From positions 1-43,332 of the forward strand of contig QIKW01000195.1 in assembly GCA_003231975.1 (NCBI GenBank): 43,332 bases of DNA. The letters run 5' to 3'. The stretch is from Acidimicrobiia bacterium (GTDB taxonomy: Bacteria > Actinomycetota > Acidimicrobiia > Acidimicrobiales > SZUA-35). The translations under genes and the position numbers were made by a program. This document shows, in pieces, positions 36,700 to 43,332 of the stretch (positions are counted from its first letter, which is position 1; the number at the start of each line of letters is the position of its first letter). The notes under the pieces are model-generated. The model made no database searches and had not been told where the DNA came from. It saw only the letters and a list, made by a program, of their open reading frames with translations.

Positions 36700-36923
36700 C
36701 TTGAAAATCTTCTTTCTGGCCAAGCCACGGTGGCGTTCTCATGGATCGCAATCCTGGCCTTCGTAAGGCTGTCATCAAAGCCGGGGTTGGCGGCAACCTT
36801 GTCAACGACGCCCACTTGGCTGCGCTTGCAATTGAGCACAAATGCCAGGTGGTTTCATACGACAACGACTTCTCGCGCTTTCCTGGCGTCAAGTGGGAGC
36901 AACCGCCGACGGCCCCAGCCTAA
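36700..36923 (+). pseudogene. decayed VapC-type PIN-domain toxin fragment
   Basis: One frame encodes LENLLSGQATVAFSWIAILAFVRLSS, the other AGVGGNLVNDAHLAALAIEHKCQVVSYDNDFSRFPGVKWEQP. Both are typical VapC segments joined by a frameshift plus missing middle; the N-terminus is absent. Confidence 0.7.
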
Positions 36924-36925
36924 GC

Positions 36926-36948
36926 TAAGACCCGTGTTGGGTCTTAGG
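36926..36948. terminator. hairpin after the vapC remnant
   Basis: Perfect 9-bp stem CTAAGACCC-GTGTT-GGGTCTTAG. No T-tract. Confidence 0.45.
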
Positions 36949-37069
36949 ACCTGGTCGGCGACGTGTAGATCTGCCTGATGCGTGGGAAACCCGCTCAGTG
37001 TTAGCTTCGAAGAGACCTCGCAAGGCGGAAATCAGCACGGGGAACAGCTAACTAGCAGAACGGACGGCA

Positions 37070-37636
37070 ATGAAAATTCGCGCCCACAAATGGCTCTTCT
37101 TGGCGCTGACTCTCTCACTGGTCGCGGCGGCTTGTGGTAACAGCACCGATGAGAGTTCGGTCGAGCAGGCGATCGGCTCGGAGCAAGAGATCGCTACCGA
37201 CGAGGTTCCTGACACTCCTGAGAACGACCAGGCTGAAGCCACCACCACAACCGCTGAAGCCACCACCACAACCGCTGAAGCCACCACCACAACCGCTGAA
37301 GCCACCACCACAACAATCCTTGGGGCAGATGCAACTCTATACTGCGTTGTTGTTCTCACGACCGAGCTAAGGTTTCTCGACCTCTCGGCGGACGACCTCG
37401 AAAACCCCGACACTCTCGAGGCGCTCTACACCGAGGTAGTTGACTTGTTTAACGCAGCAGTGCCGCCAGCTGAGATAGCTGAGGATTTTGAAGTAGTCAG
37501 AGATTGGCTTTCAGAAACGAACGATGCTTTGATCGCTGCTGACTACGACAGTGCTGCGGCTGCCGGTTTACCGGTCGTCCCTGACGAGGCCACCCAGACT
37601 CGGTTTACTTTGTTCAACAGACAGCTGTGTAGCTAA
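37070..37636 (+). CDS. predicted lipoprotein with Thr-rich tandem-repeat linker
   Basis: Lipobox LSLVAAAC; (AEATTTT)n linker; globular C-terminus. Confidence 0.75.
   Translation: MKIRAHKWLFLALTLSLVAAACGNSTDESSVEQAIGSEQEIATDEVPDTPENDQAEATTTTAEATTTTAEATTTTAEATTTTILGADATLYCVVVLTTELRFLDLSADDLENPDTLEALYTEVVDLFNAAVPPAEIAEDFEVVRDWLSETNDALIAADYDSAAAAGLPVVPDEATQTRFTLFNRQLCS
37232..37315 (+). repeat. four head-to-tail 21-bp repeats (AEATTTT)
   Basis: gctgaagccaccaccacaacc x4, with one mismatch at the last base. Confidence 0.95.
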
Positions 37637-38598
37637 TAGCCAGCCGTGGTGTCTACCAGGCCAAGCAGCGGTTGGCCTGAGATGAACCTCTGAACGTTGT
37701 CGGTGATGTGCGCGGCCAGCAGCGGAACTCCCATTGCTTGGGTGTTGCCAACGTGGGGCGAAATGATGGCTCGGGGCTCTGACCACAGCGGGTGGCCGTC
37801 GGGCAGCGGCTCTGGGTCTGTCACGTCAAGGGCCGCGCCGCCGATGGCGCCGCTCGCCAAGGCGTCAACCAGCGCGTCGGTTTGCACATGGCCACCGCGG
37901 GCCACGTTTACCAACCAGGCGTGCCGGGGCATTGCCGCCAACTCGGCCGCTCCGATTACACCGGCGGTTTCATCTGTAAGTGCCAGCGCCAGAACAACAA
38001 GGTCGGCCGACGCCAGCGCATCAAGATGGCTGCCAAGCCGAACGGTTGCGTTGGCCCCCGGAAACGGATCGGTCGAGCGACGAACCACCGTGATGTGGCA
38101 GCCCCAGGTTTCGATCAGTCGCAGCAACTCTGAGGTGATTCCGCCCCCACCAAAGACCACAACGTTGGCCCCAAACAGATTTCTGCCAACTTCGGCCGGC
38201 CAGGTCTTGGATCTGGCAAAGGTATGGATTCCGCGAAGCCCGGCAAGGCCAAGGGCCAGCGCGTGCTCGGCCACCGGCGTGGCGTAAACCCCTTTTGCAC
38301 AAGTCCAGATTCGCTTGTCGTCCAGATACCGAACAAACGGCTCAATACCCGCATACGGCAGCGCCACCCAGCGAATGTTTGGCCCCGCGGCCAGCACCGC
38401 TGGCAACGAGGCCACCTCGGCCGGGTCGGCCCACACCAACGCCGCCGCATCTTCTGGCACCGCGGGCACTCCCCCGCCAGCAACTACTGCCTCAACCAGG
38501 CTCTCGTACCGCCCAGACTTCGGAAGAATGGTTATTGAATTGGGTCGGCGATCGCCTCCCGGCCTTCGGGCCGTCCCGGTCTTGTCAGTTGATTGCAT
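37633..38598 (-). CDS. D-2-hydroxyacid dehydrogenase (NAD-binding)
   Basis: NLFGANVVVFGGGGITSELLRLIETWGCHITVVRRS, MPRHAWLVNVARGGHVQTDALVDAL, AALDVTDPEPLPDGHPLWSEPRAIISPHVGN. Start codon uncertain. Confidence 0.88.
   Translation of the reverse strand: MQSTDKTGTARRPGGDRRPNSITILPKSGRYESLVEAVVAGGGVPAVPEDAAALVWADPAEVASLPAVLAAGPNIRWVALPYAGIEPFVRYLDDKRIWTCAKGVYATPVAEHALALGLAGLRGIHTFARSKTWPAEVGRNLFGANVVVFGGGGITSELLRLIETWGCHITVVRRSTDPFPGANATVRLGSHLDALASADLVVLALALTDETAGVIGAAELAAMPRHAWLVNVARGGHVQTDALVDALASGAIGGAALDVTDPEPLPDGHPLWSEPRAIISPHVGNTQAMGVPLLAAHITDNVQRFISGQPLLGLVDTTAGY
38538..38573. repeat. dispersed ~33-nt repeat, copy 2
   Basis: ATTGGGTCGGCGATCGCCTCCCGGCCTTCGGGCC resembles 6271-6303 ATTGGGTCAGCTATCGCTTCCCGGCCTCCGACC; contains CGGCC-TTCG-GGCCG. 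Confidence 0.45.
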
Positions 38599-39784
38599 TC
38601 AGGGCCTGGGTTAGGTCGGCCAGGATGTCTGCCTCGTCTTCGATGCCAATCGAGAGCCGCACCAGATCATCTGGCACCTCAAAGGCAGACCCCTCTGCCG
38701 ATGCGTGGGTCATCACCCCGGGGTGCTCAATCAGGGACTCAACCGCCCCAAGAGACTCGGCCAGGATGAATAGCTTGGTGCTCTCGATCATCTTCATCGC
38801 GGCGTCACGACCGGCGGCGGCCCTGAAGCTAACCATGCCGCCAAAGCCCGACATCTGGCGAACGGCCGCCTCATGACCAGGATGACCTGGTAAGCCCGGG
38901 TAGAACACAGTCGACACCGCGGGATGGGCTTGCAGCAGCTGCACAACGGCGGCAGCATTTTCGTTGTGGCGGTCCATCCGAACTGCCAGGGTCTTGGCCC
39001 CCCTTAGCGTGAGGTAAACATCCCACGGCCCACGCACGGCGCCAACCGAGTTCTGGATGAAACGAAGCTGTGTGTCGAACTCGGCGTTGTTGGTTGCGGC
39101 GAAACCGCCGACGGTGTCGGAGTGGCCGCCCAGGTACTTCGTTGTGGAGTGCACAACAATGTCGGCGCCATGCGCCAGCGGCTGTTGGAGGTATGGCGTG
39201 GCAAAGGTGTTGTCGCAAATGAGGATGGCGTCGTTGGCGTGAGCCACAGCGGCCACCGCGGCTATGTCGATCACGGTGAGCAGCGGGTTCGTTGGCGTCT
39301 CGGCCCAAACCATCTTGGTGTTCTGCGGCCACGCGCCTGCCAGCGCTTGGGGATCAGTGAGATCGTGAGCCGACCAGGTGATGCCCATCGGAGCAAAGAC
39401 TTTCGAGATCAGCCGAAACGTTCCCCCGTATGCATCGTTGCCCATCACTATGTGATCACCGGGTCGCAGCATCCGGAGAATGGCATCTTCGGCTGCCATG
39501 CCCGACGCGAAGTCGACCCCGAAGGCTGCCTCTTCCATCGAGGCGAACGCCCTTTCAAGCGCAGTGCGGGTTGGGTTGCCGGTGCGGGCGTACTCGTAGC
39601 CGCTGTGCTTGCCAACCGCTTCCTGGGCGAAGGTTGAGGTTTGGAACACAGGAACAGTAACCGCCCCCGTGATTGGCTCGGGATCCTGGCCGACATGAAG
39701 AGCCCGCGTGCTGAACCCGTACGACGTCGGTTCTGACGGTGCTCGGTCTGGCGCTGGTTGGTCTGGCGCTGGTTGGTCTGACAT
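38585..39784 (-). CDS. cystathionine gamma-synthase / gamma-lyase family PLP enzyme
   Basis: [70 protein letters not shown] (PLP-lysine). Confidence 0.92.
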   Translation of the reverse strand: MSDQPAPDQPAPDRAPSEPTSYGFSTRALHVGQDPEPITGAVTVPVFQTSTFAQEAVGKHSGYEYARTGNPTRTALERAFASMEEAAFGVDFASGMAAEDAILRMLRPGDHIVMGNDAYGGTFRLISKVFAPMGITWSAHDLTDPQALAGAWPQNTKMVWAETPTNPLLTVIDIAAVAAVAHANDAILICDNTFATPYLQQPLAHGADIVVHSTTKYLGGHSDTVGGFAATNNAEFDTQLRFIQNSVGAVRGPWDVYLTLRGAKTLAVRMDRHNENAAAVVQLLQAHPAVSTVFYPGLPGHPGHEAAVRQMSGFGGMVSFRAAAGRDAAMKMIESTKLFILAESLGAVESLIEHPGVMTHASAEGSAFEVPDDLVRLSIGIEDEADILADLTQALNAIN

Positions 39785-39808
39785 GAGCTCCTAGCTTTCG
39801 TGAGGGGT

Positions 39809-41197
39809 TTAGGCGTCGGCCGGGTCTAGCGACAGGAAGCCCAGCAGGTCTGCCCTGGCTAGAACTGTGCGGGGGCGGCCGCCGTCAAGCACTAGCAGCG
39901 CGGGCGCCATGTCAAGCAGATGCACTGCCATTTCAACGGGCTGGCCAATGCCGATGGTTGGCAGCTTTGGGCTCATCACGTCTTCGACCGAGCCTTCCAG
40001 AACCGCCATGTTGCCAAACGCCGACTCCATTATTCGCAGCTCGTCTATTGAGCCCATCACCTCGGCCGCGGCCAGGGGCATCTCGTTCTTGGCCACCGGC
40101 AGCTGCGAAACGTCGTGTTCGTGCATCAGCTCAACAACGTCTCGAACCGTGTCGGTTGGCCTGGCATACAGCAGCCGCGGAATGTCTCCCTCTTTGGCTT
40201 CCAAAACCTCGGCCACTACCGGCCCCGGGGAGCGCAGAAAACCGAAGCCTGCCATCCAGTCTTCGTTGAACACGGTGGACAGGTAGCCGCGGCCGGAATC
40301 TGGGGTAAGCACAACAACAAGATCGTCAGCCGTCAGGCCACGGGCCACTTCCAGGGCGGCAAACACCGCCGTGCCACAGGATCCACCAATCAGAAGGCCT
40401 TCTTTCTGGCTGACGTCTCGGGCCGTTATGAAGCTGTCGTGGTCAGACACCGGGATCACTCGGTCAACAACGTCGGCGTGATAGGTGGTAGGCCAGAAAT
40501 CTTCGCCAACTCCCTCAACCAGGTAGGGCCGTCCGGAGCCGCCGCCGTAAACAGATTGGTCGGGGTCGCCAACCACAATCTGCACAGCCGGGTTCTGTTC
40601 CTTCAGGAAGCGGCCAACTCCAGAAACCGTGCCGCCGGTGCCTGCCCCGCACACAAAGTGGGTGACCTTCCCGTCGGTCTGGCGCCAAATTTCGGGACCG
40701 GTTGTGTCGTAGTGAGACTGCGGGTTGGCGGGGTTGGCGTATTGGTTTGGCCGGAAGGCGTCTGGCGTTTCGTTCACCAACCGCTCTGCGGTTGAGTAGT
40801 AAGACGTTGGGTCTTCGGGAGCCACCGCAACCGGGCACACGATCACCTCGGCCCCGTAGGCCCGCAACAGGTCAACTTTCTCTTTGCCAACCTTGTTGGT
40901 TGTGACGAACTTGCACTTGTAGCCACGCTGGGCCGCAACAATGGCCAGGCCAACTCCGGTGTTGCCAGAGGTTGGTTCGATGATGGTGCCGCCCGGCTTC
41001 AGCAGCCCGTCTCGCTCGGCCGCGTCGATCATGGCCAGGGCGGGCCGATCTTTGGAGCTACCGCCCGGATTCGTTACCTCATACTTCACAACAACGGGGC
41101 AGTCGATCCCGTCAACTACCTGACGAAGCCGCACCATTGGCGTGTTGCCTATGAGGCCCAGAACCGAGTCTGCGATCTCCACTTCGTACCCTTCCAA
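39809..41197 (-). CDS. cystathionine beta-synthase (PLP domain plus C-terminal CBS pair)
   Basis: GNTPMVRL, GGSSKDRPALAMI, PTSGNTGVGLA, GAGTGGTVSGVGRFLKE; CBS-domain sequence at the C-terminus (RPTDTVRDVVELMHEHDVSQLPV). Confidence 0.92.
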   Translation of the reverse strand: MEGYEVEIADSVLGLIGNTPMVRLRQVVDGIDCPVVVKYEVTNPGGSSKDRPALAMIDAAERDGLLKPGGTIIEPTSGNTGVGLAIVAAQRGYKCKFVTTNKVGKEKVDLLRAYGAEVIVCPVAVAPEDPTSYYSTAERLVNETPDAFRPNQYANPANPQSHYDTTGPEIWRQTDGKVTHFVCGAGTGGTVSGVGRFLKEQNPAVQIVVGDPDQSVYGGGSGRPYLVEGVGEDFWPTTYHADVVDRVIPVSDHDSFITARDVSQKEGLLIGGSCGTAVFAALEVARGLTADDLVVVLTPDSGRGYLSTVFNEDWMAGFGFLRSPGPVVAEVLEAKEGDIPRLLYARPTDTVRDVVELMHEHDVSQLPVAKNEMPLAAAEVMGSIDELRIMESAFGNMAVLEGSVEDVMSPKLPTIGIGQPVEMAVHLLDMAPALLVLDGGRPRTVLARADLLGFLSLDPADA

Positions 41198-41330
41198 ACA
41201 CCCCGACGGCGGCTATCGCCTCGGTTCTGCGAAGCGTAGTGTTGCAACCGGCCAGCCGTGCCAATCAGGCAGCGGTTGCCAGGTTCTGGTTGCCAGGATC
41301 ATGGAGTGGTCTGGCCTAGGCCTACGTCGG

Positions 41331-42620
41331 TCAGAGAGTCAGGAACTGGATATGGAGGTCTCGGTGAACATCGAGCACGGCAGCTTCTGCTGCAAACTCA
41401 GGCCATCGAGCAGCGGCGGCTTGGACTTGGCCGATGATCTCGTCGACCTCGCGAGGTTTCATGTCTGCAACGCGACCGAGTTCCCAGATGTCGGCACGCA
41501 CGAACTCGCCTGCCTTGCCGTTAACGGTCATCTGATGACTGTGGAGCCAGCGGTTGCCAGGTTCGACGGCGTAGGTGACGTCGTAGGCCGGCGACAGAGC
41601 CCAGTCCCCTTCGGAATTCATCATGATGGTCATGTTCTTTGTGTGGTCATCTTGGTTGCGGGCCAGCAGGTTGAACACACAACGGTGAACCATTTGAGCG
41701 AAGTCAGGGCGTGGGCACGCAAGTTCACGCAGGGTTGACAGGGCGATCTCATACGAGGCAGAGCGCGGCTGGTTGTAGTCCCAGTGGCCGATGGCGCAGA
41801 GGGTTTGGGTGTGGACCTTGGTTCCGTCGTCCGGCCGGTCGAACCTTCGGGTCATGAAGTGAGCCCGGCCACCCTCCTCGAGCAGCCGACACTCGGTCAT
41901 TTCGACACCGGCAGCCAGTGCCATCAGGTAGTAGGCGTATTCGACCCGACCCCACCCATTCGGGTCAGAAAGCCCGCGGTCTCCGGACTTGTCGACCCCA
42001 TCGAACTTCAACAACCAGTGCTCGAATCCGGCTGGAAGATCGGTGAGCTGCCCGGATCTGACCTCGCCCGAGTCGCGGTTCCAGGCGATGACGGCCTTGG
42101 CCCGCGCACCGCCGGCGGACGTGCCGACGGAGAGGATGCGGTTAAGGTCCTCTCCGCCGAGACCCGAAGTGCTGAGTTGGCCCTTCGCGCTGAGCGCATC
42201 GTTGGCCAGCGCCACCAACTGCTCGACCTCAAGCGCCTCGGCTATCAGGTCGTGACGATCCAGCGCGGGACGGTATTCGAGAGCTCCCATCCCCCGGTTT
42301 CCGGTGTAGCAGAGCTGCTCGATGGCGCTGAAGTCATTCATCGATCGACCTTGGGAGGCGAGCCATTGGCCTATCAGATCTTGGCCGAACCTATCAGGGA
42401 GCGAATCAGCGAGGAGCCCGGGCAGGCCCTTGAAAGTAGCGACGTTGAGACGTGCGAAGCTGTCGGCATAGACGTCGGTGCTAAGCGGCAATGTCAGCGG
42501 AGCGACTTCGATGCCCTGGTCAACCGCCCTACGGGTGTACTCGAACGCTATTCTTCCGTTGATCTCGGCGACGGTTGCGATGTGGAGGCCCCACAGGTGA
42601 ACTTCTGCGACGGCACTCAC
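41331..42620 (-). CDS. hipA: HipA-family kinase toxin
   Basis: GTSAGGARAKAVIAW, FNLLARNQDDHTKNMTIMMNSEGDWALSPAYDVTYA. Confidence 0.93.
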   Translation of the reverse strand: MSAVAEVHLWGLHIATVAEINGRIAFEYTRRAVDQGIEVAPLTLPLSTDVYADSFARLNVATFKGLPGLLADSLPDRFGQDLIGQWLASQGRSMNDFSAIEQLCYTGNRGMGALEYRPALDRHDLIAEALEVEQLVALANDALSAKGQLSTSGLGGEDLNRILSVGTSAGGARAKAVIAWNRDSGEVRSGQLTDLPAGFEHWLLKFDGVDKSGDRGLSDPNGWGRVEYAYYLMALAAGVEMTECRLLEEGGRAHFMTRRFDRPDDGTKVHTQTLCAIGHWDYNQPRSASYEIALSTLRELACPRPDFAQMVHRCVFNLLARNQDDHTKNMTIMMNSEGDWALSPAYDVTYAVEPGNRWLHSHQMTVNGKAGEFVRADIWELGRVADMKPREVDEIIGQVQAAAARWPEFAAEAAVLDVHRDLHIQFLTL

Positions 42621-42949
42621 TGCTCAGACCCCCAGGATCGAGAAGTACCGCGGGGCCGGGCCCGCTGCCGGGGTGGGGTGGCGCTGCCGCGTAGCAGGTC
42701 GCTTGGGCGGATTTCGGGTTGGGGGAGGATTGCTTCGAGCCCGTCCAGCGCTCGAAGTTGACGGAGTACCGCAACGAAGTGCTCCAGAGACGCTCCGCGG
42801 CCGGTCTCGATGCGGGTGAGGGTGGACCGGCTGACCCCAGCTCGTTCAGCGAGCTGTTGCTGGGTGATGTTGCGCCCTGTGCGGGTTCTGGCGACGCGCC
42901 GACCGAGTTCGTGAAGGAGAGCGGCGTCGGCCATACCTCGAAGACTCAT
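42617..42949 (-). CDS. hipB: HipB-like XRE-family antitoxin
   Basis: HTH RTGRNITQQQLAERAGVSRSTLTRIETGRGASLEHFVAVLRQL; overlaps the hipA start (ATGA). Confidence 0.88.
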   Translation of the reverse strand: MSLRGMADAALLHELGRRVARTRTGRNITQQQLAERAGVSRSTLTRIETGRGASLEHFVAVLRQLRALDGLEAILPQPEIRPSDLLRGSATPPRQRARPRGTSRSWGSEQ

Positions 42950-42976
42950 GAGTACACTTTATCAAGGATGTTCTTC

Positions 42977-43042
42977 TTAGTGCGCTAATTATCGGCCACT
43001 ACAGAAATATTCACACCTTAGTGCCGGATATACGCTGCACTA
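42977..43042 (-). promoter_or_regulatory. putative hipBA operator region
   Basis: TTAGTGCGCTAA at 42977-42988 and inverted pair TAGTGC (43019-43024) / GCACTA (43037-43042), upstream of the hipB start. Confidence 0.4.
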
Positions 43043-43130
43043 TTCCGATCAGGCCGTCGAGCCTATTCAGTTGTCAAGTGGCTGCCGTATTGCCCCGGGT
43101 GGTGTGGCTTCGGGGGTGCGGTATTCGCGT

Positions 43131-43172
43131 GCTGCTACTGCTGCTACTGCTACTGCTGCTACTGCTACTGCT
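43131..43172. repeat. GCT/ACT trinucleotide-type low-complexity repeat
   Basis: gctgctactgctgctactgctactgctgctactgctactgct. Confidence 0.9.
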
Positions 43173-43197
43173 GAGCGCGGTTGGTTGGGGTTTGGGG

Positions 43198-43332
43198 TTA
43201 GGCGGCTGCGGATTCTTGGTGTTCGGGTTCGGGCCGGTCGGGTTGGCGGCTGGTTTGGTGGTGACCGGATTTCGACTGGCCGGATTCCGGTTGTTCGGAT
43301 TCTGGCTGCCCGGATTCTGGGGTTCGGTGTTT
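43198..43332 (-). CDS. C-terminal end of a truncated CDS with PESGQ-type repeats
   Basis: Minus-strand frame open from the window edge to TAA: KHRTPESGQPESEQPESGQSKSGHHQTSRQPDRPEPEHQESAAA*. Confidence 0.6.
   Translation of the reverse strand, partial: KHRTPESGQPESEQPESGQSKSGHHQTSRQPDRPEPEHQESAAA

Noticed and set aside
37232-37315. Possible CRISPR-like array
   Set aside because: Repeats are head-to-tail with no spacers and are in frame within a lipoprotein.
41784-42761. 325-aa + strand ORF opposite hipBA
   Set aside because: Shadow ORF of a well-supported hipA gene; no family features.

Overview
The window looks like a compact, high-GC chromosomal segment of an actinobacterium (Acidimicrobiia-like by gene style, which is inference). 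Left to right it carries: small lipoproteins; a DUF389 membrane protein; an AMP-dependent acyl-CoA synthetase; a thioredoxin-like/NHL-repeat protein; a P450 / LLM-oxidoreductase / CoA-transferase operon; a membrane-anchored HExxH protein; an OtsB-GH15 fusion; a transmembrane Hsp70-like protein; and an ABC-F ATPase. A phenylacetate operon follows (paaI, marR, paaK, paaA, paaD, paaB, paaC, DUF3237-like). Next come an Aap-type amino-acid ABC transporter and, facing it, a Liv-type ABC transporter with an acyl-CoA ligase. The right part has a decayed vapC, a repeat-containing lipoprotein, a D-2-hydroxyacid dehydrogenase, transsulfuration genes (CGS/CGL-like and CBS), a HipBA module, and the C-terminal end of a repeat-tailed CDS running off the edge. 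No tRNA, rRNA, CRISPR array or intact transposon was recognised. Main leads: (1) a structured aapJ-aapQ intergenic RNA with mutually exclusive hairpins, plus an analogous strong hairpin cluster after the Liv binding-protein gene; (2) an Hsp70 ATPase joined through a Pro-rich linker and one TM segment to a predicted extracytoplasmic domain; (3) three convergent gene pairs whose stop codons interlock in a 4-nt overlap; (4) expanded Aap permeases; (5) an OtsB-GH15 fusion; (6) a domain-permuted CoA-transferase; (7) several in-frame and intergenic short tandem duplications.
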